DNA of 64,000 nt from positions 62,001 to 126,000 of the forward strand of contig DYEV01000026.1 in assembly GCA_020725545.1 (NCBI GenBank), given 5' to 3'. The number at the start of each line of letters is the position of its first letter. The stretch's first letter is position 1. The notes below the pieces were generated by a model, which had not been told where the DNA came from, did not search any database, and saw only the letters and a program-made list of their open reading frames with translations. A program made the position numbers and the translations under genes. Below, in pieces: positions 39,287 through 48,643 of this stretch. This DNA is from Desulfobacca sp. (lineage in GTDB: Bacteria > Desulfobacterota > Desulfobaccia > Desulfobaccales > Desulfobaccaceae).

Positions 39287-40201
39287 ATGATGGTGAGTCG
39301 GCTTATTCTTGGCACTATTATAAGCTTGGCTCTGGTGCTGTGTCCGTTTCTGGTCAACGACATTCACGCCAAAACCAGCCGGAAAAAGTCAACCCAGGTA
39401 AGCAGTAAACGTTCTAACGAGCGTTCCAGCTCCCAAAGCCGCGGACGCTCCTCCTCCAGTCGCAGCTCTTACCGCTATCAAACCTACTACACGTATGAGT
39501 ATGTTCCGGCATCTTCCTACAGCCGGAGGTCGGCAGAGTACGACAGCAACCCGTATGCCGGGTACAGCAGGTCGTCTTATTATCGGGCGGGCATCGCCCA
39601 AACGGGCCCTTTAATGAAGATTACGCCGCAGCGTGATGGTCGCTTTTTATTGGAGCCCTTGGGACCACAAAAAGCTGTGGGGAATAATAAAAATTCCTCC
39701 ACTGTGGATCGTCAACTAGCGCCCATGCGACGGGGCGGCGATGATTACTCCGCCGTCCAGTCCTCACCTGGCAACCCCATCTCTCCCCGTTGGAATTTTT
39801 CTGAATTACTCCTCACTTTAGCAAAACGTTATGAGGGCGGCAACTACTGTCGGGGGGCCAGTTTAGAGACCAGTTCAGCCACTGATTGCTCGGGGTTTGT
39901 GCAGTATGTCTGCCAGAATTTTATGGTGGAACTCCCCCGCACCAGCAGTGAACAGGCCAATTATGGCAAAACGGTCACCGCGCAGATGGATTTTTCCAAG
40001 ATGCTGCCGGGCGATCTCCTCTTTTTCCGCCGGGGTGGCCGCAGCATCGGCCATGTGGGCATCTATATGGGGAATGGTAAAATGATCCATGCCTCCAGCC
40101 CCCGCAGCGGTATCATTGTCACCGATCTCAACCAGCCTTATTACCTCAGCACCTTTGTAGTCGCCAAACGGGTGTTCGAGGTAAGTTACAATACCAACTG
40201 A
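39287..40201 (+). CDS. NlpC/P60 family cell-wall hydrolase
   Basis: TDCSGFVQYVCQNF, GDLLFFRRGGRSIGHVGIYMGNGKMIHASS. Confidence 0.93.
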   Translation: MMVSRLILGTIISLALVLCPFLVNDIHAKTSRKKSTQVSSKRSNERSSSQSRGRSSSSRSSYRYQTYYTYEYVPASSYSRRSAEYDSNPYAGYSRSSYYRAGIAQTGPLMKITPQRDGRFLLEPLGPQKAVGNNKNSSTVDRQLAPMRRGGDDYSAVQSSPGNPISPRWNFSELLLTLAKRYEGGNYCRGASLETSSATDCSGFVQYVCQNFMVELPRTSSEQANYGKTVTAQMDFSKMLPGDLLFFRRGGRSIGHVGIYMGNGKMIHASSPRSGIIVTDLNQPYYLSTFVVAKRVFEVSYNTN

Positions 40202-40273
40202 CCTGGGCGTTCCTTCTGCCTCGCTGCCATCGTGAACAGGTCTGAAGACCTGGTAATAAGCCAGTTTAAGATT

Positions 40274-40352
40274 GGCGGTTAAACTTGTTATCCTGAGCGA
40301 AGGGAAGAATTCTCTAGGCAATCCTTCACTTCGTTCAGGATGACAAACCGCC
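40274..40352. repeat. MITE-like palindromic dispersed repeat, copy D
   Basis: GGCGGTTAAACTTGTTATCCTGAGCGAAGGGAAGAATTCT...ATCCTTCACTTCGTTCAGGATGACAAACCGCC. Confidence 0.88.
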
Positions 40353-40469
40353 TTCTGGGAGATAATGCGGCGAGGTGCATCTGCGGACTGGCCGTTGCCT
40401 ATGGCCCTCTCTTCCCAGCCTTTTCCCACACGCCTCGACGTGCTTCAGCCCTCTGGGCCGTCTTGCCAG

Positions 40470-40510
40470 AAAAAGAAACCCGGGATGGATATTGCAGCCT
40501 CATCCCGGGT
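40470..40510 (-). terminator. Terminator downstream of the DsrE-like gene
   Basis: CCCGGGAT...ATCCCGGG; minus strand followed by TTTCTTTTTC. Confidence 0.7.
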
Positions 40511-40543
40511 CGGCCTCCCTGCAGCCGTTCATCGGCGGTCTCA

Positions 40544-40906
40544 TTAAAAAGTCACGACCTTATATTCCGGATTGGCTACCAATTCCACCAAATCAGAGCC
40601 CAGGGAAACCTTGGCAATAGGAATGAGATCATCTGGCGAGATCAAGCGCTTGTCGGCACAGGGCTTACAGACATGTAGGGTGACCTTGGCTTTGGTCAGC
40701 TTATCAAGGAAATCCTGCATGTGATCGCCGGTGACGCTATAGACGCCATTGGCCATGCCCAATTGGCCCCAATACACCGCATCTTCAATGAGGAATACTT
40801 CCACGTGATGGCCTTTGTCGGCGGCCACAGCCGCGAATTGGATGGCCCGAACCGCCAGACCGGCGTTATCGAACCCCTTGGTAACAAGAAAGAGCAATTT
40901 AGCCAT
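40544..40906 (-). CDS. DsrE family-like protein
   Basis: MAKLLFLVTKGFDNAGLAVRAIQFAAVAADKGHHVEVFLIEDAVYW...VTLHVCKPCADKR. Confidence 0.75.
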   Translation of the reverse strand: MAKLLFLVTKGFDNAGLAVRAIQFAAVAADKGHHVEVFLIEDAVYWGQLGMANGVYSVTGDHMQDFLDKLTKAKVTLHVCKPCADKRLISPDDLIPIAKVSLGSDLVELVANPEYKVVTF

Positions 40907-40960
40907 TGCTGATTCCTCAAAGACCAAGGGAGGCGCTCGCCGCCTCCCTCATGCCACTCC

Positions 40961-41710
40961 TTAATGTTTACATTTGCAGCTTAGGGCTGCGGCCATCATC
41001 TTGCGCCGCACCAGGGCCAATTGGGTCTGGAGGGGGATTTCCATGGGACAGAGAAAATCACAGGCCATGAGACCGATACAGCCGAAGACGCCTTCATCGG
41101 TGCCCATTACTTCGAAGACCTGGGCCGGAGAACGCTGATCCCTGGGATCGATGAGGAAGCGGGCCATCCGGTTGATACCGGCGGCGCCCAGGAAATCGTC
41201 CCGAATGTTGGCCGTGGCGCACGAGGCGATGCAACAGCCGCACTCAATGCAGCGTTCGGCCTCATAAATGTCCAGGGCGATGGCATTGTCCATGCGCTCC
41301 TCTTCGGCCTTGGGGTTGAATTTGGCATCGGTGTGGATCCAGGCCTCCGTGGTTTCGCACATCTGCCGGAACCAGGTACCGGTGTCCACGGAGAGATCCC
41401 CCACCAGTTTAAAAACCGGCAGGGGCATCAAGGTAATGTGATCAGGCAAGTCCGCGGTCAAGGTTTTGCAAGCCAACTGTGGCCGGCCGTTGATCAGCAT
41501 GGCACAGGAGCCACAGATGGCTGCCCGACAGACAAAATCAAACATTAAAGACGGATCCTGCTCTTCCCGCAGACGGTTTAGGGCAATAAAGACCGTCATG
41601 TTGGGATTCTCATCCAATTGAAAATCCTGCATCCGGGGGGTGATTTCCGGGGTGGCAGGGTTATAGCGAAAGATACTGAAGGTCAGCGTGCGTTGCTCCA
41701 TGGGGGGCAC
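40961..41710 (-). CDS. frdB: Fumarate reductase/succinate dehydrogenase iron-sulfur subunit
   Basis: CRAAICGSCAMLINGRPQLAC, CIECGCCIASCAT, CDFLCPMEIPL. Confidence 0.94.
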   Translation of the reverse strand: MPPMEQRTLTFSIFRYNPATPEITPRMQDFQLDENPNMTVFIALNRLREEQDPSLMFDFVCRAAICGSCAMLINGRPQLACKTLTADLPDHITLMPLPVFKLVGDLSVDTGTWFRQMCETTEAWIHTDAKFNPKAEEERMDNAIALDIYEAERCIECGCCIASCATANIRDDFLGAAGINRMARFLIDPRDQRSPAQVFEVMGTDEGVFGCIGLMACDFLCPMEIPLQTQLALVRRKMMAAALSCKCKH

Positions 41711-41713
41711 CTC

Positions 41714-43537
41714 CTAATCGCCTAATTGAGTAACACCGGTGGCTTCGCCATAGCCGCGGTCCCCCGGAGGCAGTTCATTGATGGTAATGGATTCGTATTG
41801 CAGCTCCGGCTTATCCGCTCCCGGCCGCCAGTAGGCCAGGGTGCGTTTCAGCCAGTTGGCATCGTCCCGCTTCGGGTAGTCTTCCCGATAGTGCGAGCCC
41901 CGGCTTTCCTGCCGGTTCAGGGCGCCAGTGGCAATACAGAGGGCCAGGCGCAGCATACCGGGCAACCGCAAGGCCGCCGACATCTCGGGGTTGGGTCCCA
42001 AGCCGTTGGAACGGAGGCGAATGTGCTGCGAGCGGGCGTACAGGTCTGCCAATGTGGCCACCGCCTCTTGGAGATCGGCCTCATTCCGGAAGATGCCTAC
42101 CTTATTTAACAGCGTCTCTTCCATCTGCTTGCGCAGGGCATAGACGTTTTCCGTGCCTTTGGAGGCCATTAACTGCTGGACCCGCGCTTCCTGCTGTTTA
42201 ACTGCATCGCTCACTAAGGGGGGCGAAAAGTCAACCACCGCTTCTTTGACATAATCGGCCACCCGGGCGCCCACCACCATGCCCATCACCAAGGTTTCGG
42301 CCAGGGAGTTGCCCCCCAGGCGGTTGAAACCATGGAGATCCCAGCAGGCCGATTCACCGGCGGCAAACAACCCTTTGAGGCCATAGGCGTCACCATCAAT
42401 ATTGGTACGCACGCCACCCATGGAGTAGTGTTGGGTGGGCACCACCGGAATCAGGTCTTTGGCCGGATCAACGCCCAAGAAATTGCCGCAGATGGTGCAG
42501 ACTTCCCGGAGATTGGTATAGAGGTGTTCTGTCCCCAGGTGCCGGATGTCCAGCCACAGGTGGGGGCCATAAGGGCTCTCCACCCCGTAACCTTGGCGGA
42601 TGTGATACATCATGCGACGGCTGACCACGTCCCGGCTGGCCAACTCTTTTTTCACCGGTTCATAATCGGGCATAAAGCGGTGCAGGTTTTTGTCCAACAG
42701 ATAGCCGCCATCCCCCCGGCAACCTTCAGTCACCAGGATATTGGTGGGCACGATGCCGGTGGGATGAAACTGTACCGCTTCCATATTGCCCAAGGGGACC
42801 ACGCCGGTATCCAAGGCAATGGCCATGCCGGTGCCTTCGTTAATGACGGCATTGGTGGAGGTGCCGTAGATGCGGCCATAGCCGCCGGTGGCGATAACCG
42901 TGGCCTTGGCCAGATAGGCCCGGAAGGCGCCGGTGCGCAAACAGCGGGCGACGGCGCCGTAGCATTTTTCACCATCATGAATCAGGGCTACAGCTTCCAT
43001 GCGATCGTGCACGGTAACGCCCAACTTGATGACCATGGAGTCCATGGAATATTGCAAGACATGGCCGGTGCCGTCCGCCGCATAACAGGTGCGCCATTTG
43101 GCTGTGCCGCCAAAGGCCCGTTGGGCGATAAGCCCTTCTTTTTCCGGCAGGTCTTCAATCTCACGGCCATCGGGCAGAACCTTTTTCCCGGGCACTACCC
43201 GTGTCCACGGCACGCCCCAATAGGACAACTGCCGCACGGCAATGGGGGCCAGGTTGACGAAGAGGCGGGCCACATCCTGTTCGCAGCCCCAATCCGAGCC
43301 TTTCACCGTATCTTCAAAATGGGTATCCGGATTGTCGCCATAGCCCATAGCCACATTAGCCAAAGAGGCCTGCATGCCCCCCTGGGCCGCGGTGCTGTGC
43401 GACCGCCGCGGCGGCACCAGGCTTAGGATGGTACATTCATGGCCGTGGGAGGCGGCTTCCACCGCGACCCGCTCACCAGCCAGACCGGCACCGATGACCA
43501 GGACCTCGGTGATATGCGTATCTTGCCACTTCATCAA
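41714..43537 (-). CDS. frdA: Fumarate reductase/succinate dehydrogenase flavoprotein subunit
   Basis: VIGAGLAGERVAVEAASHGHECTILSLVPPRRSHSTAAQGGMQASL, HPTGIVPTNILVTEGCRGDGGYL. Confidence 0.95.
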   Translation of the reverse strand: MMKWQDTHITEVLVIGAGLAGERVAVEAASHGHECTILSLVPPRRSHSTAAQGGMQASLANVAMGYGDNPDTHFEDTVKGSDWGCEQDVARLFVNLAPIAVRQLSYWGVPWTRVVPGKKVLPDGREIEDLPEKEGLIAQRAFGGTAKWRTCYAADGTGHVLQYSMDSMVIKLGVTVHDRMEAVALIHDGEKCYGAVARCLRTGAFRAYLAKATVIATGGYGRIYGTSTNAVINEGTGMAIALDTGVVPLGNMEAVQFHPTGIVPTNILVTEGCRGDGGYLLDKNLHRFMPDYEPVKKELASRDVVSRRMMYHIRQGYGVESPYGPHLWLDIRHLGTEHLYTNLREVCTICGNFLGVDPAKDLIPVVPTQHYSMGGVRTNIDGDAYGLKGLFAAGESACWDLHGFNRLGGNSLAETLVMGMVVGARVADYVKEAVVDFSPPLVSDAVKQQEARVQQLMASKGTENVYALRKQMEETLLNKVGIFRNEADLQEAVATLADLYARSQHIRLRSNGLGPNPEMSAALRLPGMLRLALCIATGALNRQESRGSHYREDYPKRDDANWLKRTLAYWRPGADKPELQYESITINELPPGDRGYGEATGVTQLGD

Positions 43538-44178
43538 GCACCTCCCGCAGAAATAAAGAGTAAAAAGACAAAGAGGGTAAAGACTCCAAAGGTGGAAAAG
43601 GCAATGGCGGTGTAGGCCAGATATTTAAAGATGGGTTTGCGCGGCCACCACCCCCATTTGATGAAAATCCGGTAGATACCCAGGAAGGCATGTACCTGGG
43701 CAATGCCGATGAGGATCAGATAAAAAATAAATCCCCCGGATTGGATCCGGGCCGCACTCTTCACCGCCTGAATGGGCCAATCGGTGAGCACGCCGGCGAT
43801 ATGGATGACCGCCAGGATCAGAACCGCCAGGCCGGTGATGATCTGCACCAGCCAGTACCAAGTTTCATCATGCCGCAGGAGTTTACTGTGGCGCCAGACA
43901 ATCTGGGCCTCCTGCACCCGCCAAGGAGCCTTGCGCATGGCCAAGAGACCATGCCCCAGAATGGCGACACAGACCAGAAAAATGGCGATGTGGGAGATGA
44001 AATATTCATCCATCTGGTGCGACTTCTGATCAAAGGCCGCAGCCCCAAACAGAATGTTGGACACCGCCAGGATGTGGACTTGGATGAAAAGCGCCAGAAA
44101 TAATCCGCTGATCATCTCCAACAGCTCCATCCAAGCTTCCCCCCGAGGGGTCTTGGTAAGGATTTTTTGGACGTACAC
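43534..44178 (-). CDS. frdC: Fumarate reductase/succinate dehydrogenase cytochrome b subunit
   Basis: Multi-TM; HIAGVLTDWPIQAVKSAARIQSGGFIFYLILIGIAQVHAFLGIYRIFIKWGW; 4-nt overlap with frdA. Confidence 0.88.
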   Translation of the reverse strand: MYVQKILTKTPRGEAWMELLEMISGLFLALFIQVHILAVSNILFGAAAFDQKSHQMDEYFISHIAIFLVCVAILGHGLLAMRKAPWRVQEAQIVWRHSKLLRHDETWYWLVQIITGLAVLILAVIHIAGVLTDWPIQAVKSAARIQSGGFIFYLILIGIAQVHAFLGIYRIFIKWGWWPRKPIFKYLAYTAIAFSTFGVFTLFVFLLFISAGGA

Positions 44179-44959
44179 GGCTTCTCCTTTACCTCTACAT
44201 TTTACCTATAACGTCCCTCTGCCCGGGGAAGTGCCCCCGGCGGAGGAGTTAGCCAGAAAAAGCGCCAAGCAACATTAAGAATTTAATAAAAAGCGACGAT
44301 AAGTCAAGGAATATTTACTCCCCGGTGCGGGGCCGGGATAAATGACCCCTCTGGCTCCCTATAAGGCGGAAGTGACAAGCGGTTCCAGCCCACCCCGGCT
44401 TGGACATGGAAAAACCAGTCGGGGTGACAATTAGCATTTGGATGCCAGGTTTAGGATGAGGATTAGATTGTGTCCTCCCAGTCCTTAATTCCTTCACCCG
44501 CCCCGCTTGCGGGGGGAGGTTTCGAGTGAGGGGTATTTCAATTTCTTCCGATAGTTAAATATACTTGGGCCTGGCACCCTTTCCATGCTGCCGATGCGCC
44601 ACCCTTGTTTCCTAATGAAGAGTAGATAATAATCTGGAAAACCCGCCGCCCTTTTGGACGTGGTCCCGGCCAGACCAGGCCTGAAATCGGATCGGTCCTC
44701 CTGGCGTCAATCCCAGCGGCCCACCATCGTCCGGGCGGTGCCGTGCTCTCACCGTGCCAAGATGGTCCCTAGGCCTAAACAGATTTTATATGGCTGGGCC
44801 AAGACTCCCAGACAGGCGCGCAAAAGTGACTGTTATGCTTCCCCCAGGCGGGGGTTCGCTATTTTTAGCTGGCCGTTGCCACACTCTCTGCTTGGGCCAT
44901 TTTTTCCCCCGAAAAAAGGAGGCTTGGCAAACATGGAATAGGAGAGCGGAACCACCGCC

Positions 44960-45502
44960 TTAAAACCAAAATTCCGGATAACGGCGGTTCGGTGCCAAGT
45001 TATTGATGATCAAAGCGACAGCGAGCATGATTAGGATGCCGGAGGCAACGGGCAGCAGGACATAGAGATAACCCAGTTGTTGGATCTTCGGACCGCCAAT
45101 GACCGGAATCAGGACAGTGGCGCCGCCGGGTGGGTGCAGGGTCTTGGTGGCGTGCATCGCCGCAATGCTCAGGGACACGGCCAGGGTGGTAGCCAGCCAG
45201 ACCCAGGGACCGCATAATATCAGCTTGTTAAGCCGGATCACGGCAGAAATGAGATGTCCGCCGATGAGATTGCGGGGCCGGGCTAACGGACTCTTGGTAG
45301 CCCCGTAGATAAGCACACCTGAGGCTCCAAAAGAACCGATGAGCAACGCCAAGGTCGTGCCCTCAAAAAAGACATAATGTCCCCACGCCACGACGCCGAT
45401 ACCCAGGAGGCTGCCCAACCAGGAACAAAAGATCTCTTGGAGATCCACCCGCGGCGGGCTGGTGGTCAAACCGCGCATTTTACTCCAATAGCCCCTCAGC
45501 AT
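44960..45502 (-). CDS. HPP family membrane protein
   Basis: LLIGSFGASGVLIYGATKSPLARPRNLIGGHLISAV..., AAMHATKTLHPPGGATVLIPVIGG. Confidence 0.9.
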   Translation of the reverse strand: MLRGYWSKMRGLTTSPPRVDLQEIFCSWLGSLLGIGVVAWGHYVFFEGTTLALLIGSFGASGVLIYGATKSPLARPRNLIGGHLISAVIRLNKLILCGPWVWLATTLAVSLSIAAMHATKTLHPPGGATVLIPVIGGPKIQQLGYLYVLLPVASGILIMLAVALIINNLAPNRRYPEFWF

Positions 45503-45957
45503 GTCCTCGCCCCAGGCGACCTAGCGCGCCCCAGATCTCCACGCGAGATGATTCCGACTAATCTACCATCCTGATCCACCACCGGCACCCGATTAATCCC
45601 ACTGTTGGCGCAGATGGCCGCGATCTCCGCCTGGGGCGTCTCCGAGCTGACCACCAATGCCGGGGTCGACATAATATCCCTGGCCACCTTGCTTTTGATG
45701 GGCAGTGCCACATAGCCTTTAGTCTGCAGAAAAAAGGCCACCATCGCCATGAAATTCTGCTGGGCGCCGACCCCCATCTCCCTCAAGAAGTCTTTTTCTG
45801 AAATAACTCCCGTCACCGGCCCCTGGTCGTCAAGCACCGGCACCCCGGAAATGCTCCGGGCCCCCATGATGGCCGCCACCTCGGCCACCGGGGTCTGTTC
45901 CTGGACCGCGGCCGCATCCTTGGTCATGATTGCCGCGGCTTTTACCTCCCGAGCCAA
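45496..45957 (-). CDS. Tandem CBS domain protein (downstream of an in-frame amber codon)
   Basis: IMTKDAAAVQEQTPVAEVAAIMGARSISGVPVLDDQGPVTGVISEKDFL and second CBS; the same frame continues upstream to ATG 46119 through TAG at 45982-45984. Confidence 0.85.
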   Translation of the reverse strand: MAREVKAAAIMTKDAAAVQEQTPVAEVAAIMGARSISGVPVLDDQGPVTGVISEKDFLREMGVGAQQNFMAMVAFFLQTKGYVALPIKSKVARDIMSTPALVVSSETPQAEIAAICANSGINRVPVVDQDGRLVGIISRGDLGRARSPGARTC

Positions 45958-46196
45958 CCGGTGCTTGGCGGGGCGATGGGCCTAACGATAAATATCCTTG
46001 ATATCACGAAGGCTTTTATCTATATAGCCGGGAATTGCTTGCATCGCCGCCAAAACGTCGGTTTCCGAGAGCTCGAGGTCCGACGCTTGTCCCTCCCTGG
46101 CGCGTTCATCTTTCCTCATAACATGTTACCCTGCCGGGCAGTGTCAGACGGTTGCCATCGCCTTCCCATGCCCGGGAGCTGCAAAGTATCCGCCAA

Positions 46197-46565
46197 CTAT
46201 TCAGGCTGCCACTGCAACTGCTCAATAACCTTTTTAAGGACCATCGCATTGTTGCAGTCCCGGTCGTGGGCAGCAAAAATCTGGGTAATGTTGCCTTGAC
46301 CCGCTTTCTGGGCCAGCTCACGGATCCGGCGTACTTTCTCGGGGGCCTGGAGCTCGGCCCGATAACGCGATTGAAAGTCCGGCCAGCGGGTGGGATCGAG
46401 TTGGAACCATTGGCGCAGTTCGGCGCTCGGTGCCAGGTCTGAAAGCCAACCTCTGAGCTGGGCCGCCTCTTTCCGCAGGCCTCAGGGCCAGAGCCGGTCC
46501 ACCAGCAGCCGCTCGCCGTCGGCAGCCTTAGGAGGATCATAGGCCCGCTTAAGTCGGATCGGCAT
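46197..46565 (-). pseudogene. DUF488 family protein interrupted by in-frame TGA (46482-46484)
   Basis: MPIRLKRAYDPPKAADGERLLVDRLWP*GLRKEAAQLRGWLSDLAPSAELRQWF...AAHDRDCNNAMVLKKVIEQLQWQPE. Confidence 0.75.
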
Positions 46566-46603
46566 GGTAATCCCTCCAGGCTCCACCAAGCCCCCGGCGC
46601 ACG

Positions 46604-46798
46604 TTAATCTTCCCAATGGATACAGGAGACCGGGCAGGTATCCATGGCTTCCTGGATGAGATCTTCGGGGCCGCCCTCAGGTCTGATCACCTCTGCCTTT
46701 TCCTCGCCCTCCTGCATCTGGAAAACCTCGGGGCAGATCTCCACACAGGAGCCGCAGCCGATGCATTCCTCGGTGTCAATGTAGACTGCTCTGCTCAT
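46604..46798 (-). CDS. Ferredoxin, 4Fe-4S single-cluster type
   Basis: MSRAVYIDTEECIGCGSCVEICPEVFQM...DTCPVSCIHWED. Confidence 0.9.
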   Translation of the reverse strand: MSRAVYIDTEECIGCGSCVEICPEVFQMQEGEEKAEVIRPEGGPEDLIQEAMDTCPVSCIHWED

Positions 46799-46838
46799 AT
46801 TTATTCCTCCTTGTGCCTCATGATTGATTGGGGACTCA

Positions 46839-47156
46839 TCAGATGGGCGGGGCGATGGTGACCAACAGCCGGACATGGCTGGTGGCCCGGAAGCCGTGGG
46901 GCTCGGCGATATCCGAGATGACCACGTCCCCTGGCCGGCCGGGGAACGAGGTCCCATCCTTCCCCAGAAACTCTCCGGTGCCCTCCACGATCACCAGACT
47001 GAGCTGCCCTTCAATATCATGGGAATGGACGGGAAGCTCCTGGCCGGGCTTGAAATTGAAATTGATGATCTTAAAGTAAGGTGAATCGTGTACCAGGAAC
47101 TTTTTCAGGCCCTTGTCGGCAAAATCATTGGCTTCAAAAAGATTGATCTGTTTCAT
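46839..47156 (-). CDS. Cupin domain protein
   Basis: FKPGQELPVHSHDIEGQLSLVIVEGTGEFLGKDG...PGDVVISDIAEPHGFRA. Confidence 0.88.
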   Translation of the reverse strand: MKQINLFEANDFADKGLKKFLVHDSPYFKIINFNFKPGQELPVHSHDIEGQLSLVIVEGTGEFLGKDGTSFPGRPGDVVISDIAEPHGFRATSHVRLLVTIAPPI

Positions 47157-47695
47157 AGTTCTTCTCCCGTCGGCCTTGGATGGTGGTCGGCTTGCACAAT
47201 CCCGGCAGCAAAGCTCTGCCAGACTCCCTCGTCTTCTTCTTTCAAAATCGCCAGCTCGCCGCTCCTCCCTTGATAGAGAATGACCGCCGGCAGCACCAAA
47301 CCCAGAAAGGCGACAGCCACCATCGCCAGCGTCGGTTCGAGGCGAAAACCCGGTAAGATGAGGAGATTGACGTTAAAGTTAAGCTTTTCGCTCAGTAAGT
47401 TTTTCTTGCCAGTGGTCGCTCGGGTATAGAGGCGCATGAGGGCGACGTCAATCCCTTGGATAAGGCCGCGGTCGTAAGCGATATGCAGAATGACTTCTCG
47501 GTAGGCCTGTTCGGCCAGATGTGGGGCTATCCGGCGGTAATACTGCTCCAAAAGGCCGGCCGTCTCCAAATTGTGATGGCGTCGGCGGTGGCCCAGCCCG
47601 GTATAGCGTTTGGCCGCAGCATCCATCAGGCTGTGGACCTCTGTCAGGGGTTCCAAACTCAGCAGATCGCGGGTCGCCGCCGCCTGCCCCCGCAA
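47153..47695 (-). CDS. Hypothetical protein with one C-terminal TM helix
   Basis: ORF overlapping cupin start by 4 nt; TLAMVAVAFLGLVLPAVILY; no family recognised. Confidence 0.5.
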   Translation of the reverse strand: MRGQAAATRDLLSLEPLTEVHSLMDAAAKRYTGLGHRRRHHNLETAGLLEQYYRRIAPHLAEQAYREVILHIAYDRGLIQGIDVALMRLYTRATTGKKNLLSEKLNFNVNLLILPGFRLEPTLAMVAVAFLGLVLPAVILYQGRSGELAILKEEDEGVWQSFAAGIVQADHHPRPTGEEL

Positions 47696-47715
47696 CCCGG
47701 ACCGGTCTTTGCAGA

Positions 47716-48167
47716 TCAGTTCTTTTTTTGCAGGCCCTCCTCGGCGCTGTCGAAAAGTTCCTGGATCTCCTGTTCGCCGAACCGCTCCTGGAGCATGGCA
47801 AACTTATCCAGCACCCGGGAGTAGGTGTGCGACCACACTTCCACTTCTCGTTTATCGTCCTTACTTCGACTCCGGCCTTTTCTTCTTTTGCCATCTGAAT
47901 CAGGGAGGTCATTTCCTTCTCCCCGATGAGGTTGGTGGGCTTGAGATTGATCAGGGTCTGGATATCCCTCTACATGATCTCCTTCAAGGTCTGACTCCGT
48001 AAATCACGGTTCTCAAAGTGTCTTTCTGCATGCTCATCCTCATCTCCCCTGGGTGTGGTCAGATAAACGGCGCTTTGCCAGGGAAGAGTCCGCCACGCTT
48101 GGCTGAGCCAACGGTATGGGGTCAGTTTGCCGTCTAATAAGATGGTTTTCTTGGCTCCACTCATCAC
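47716..48167 (-). pseudogene. Disrupted gene of unknown family (in-frame TAG at 47970 plus downstream frameshift)
   Basis: ...TLKEIM*RDIQTLINLKPTNLIGEKEMTSLIQMAKEEK then frame change to ...DDKREVEVWSHTYSRVLDKFAMLQERFGEQEIQELFDSAEEGLQKKN*. Confidence 0.5.
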
Positions 48168-48226
48168 CCTTATAAATTATCCGACCCTGACGCTTTTGAC
48201 ATCAGAAAAATTGCTGGCGGCTAATT

Positions 48227-48451
48227 TTGAAGCTGTCTCCCCTTTCCCCGGATACTATTACGTTAAGTCTTAAAATTTTTATTTATTTGGGTAACCATGG
48301 GTACATGGACAGGAGAGAACTGCTCGAGGCCCGTGGTCGCTTGGAAGCTTTTTTGAAGCCTTTCTTGCCGTTGCTGGGTCGTGCCGAGCGTCGCCGTTGG
48401 AGAGCCTTTTATGTCCAAGGATTGCTTCTCGGCGGGAGTTACAGCACATGA
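48227..48451 (+). mobile_element. Truncated N-terminus of an IS701-like transposase
   Basis: LLEARGRLEAFLKPFLPLLGRAERRRWRAFYVQGLLLGG resembles the N-terminal region of IS701-family transposases; no catalytic domain follows. Confidence 0.6.
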
Positions 48452-48560
48452 TTTTTCTTCTCCTGGGCGTTTACTCGAGCTGTTGACGTCCATTTATCAA
48501 TGATATCAATGAAAGGAGGAATATTGATTGGAAATTATTAATTGAATCCCGGAGGTTAAT

Positions 48561-48592
48561 AAAAAAGGGGGGACCCCCTGGTCCACCCTTTT
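48561..48592 (-). terminator. Terminator downstream of the YkgJ-family gene
   Basis: AAAAAAGGGGGGACC-ccctGGTCCACCCTTTT. Confidence 0.55.
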
Positions 48593-48643
48593 ATCATCTG
48601 AATTGTTGGGGTTGCCGAAAAATCACCTTGCTGCGGCTTGTCT

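Noticed and set aside
42332-43426. 364-aa plus-strand ORF
   Set aside because: Antisense of frdA with no recognisable domain.
46482-46484. Selenocysteine codon in DUF488
   Set aside because: The site is normally Arg in this family and no Cys homolog pattern is known to me; nonsense mutation is simpler, kept only as an alternative.
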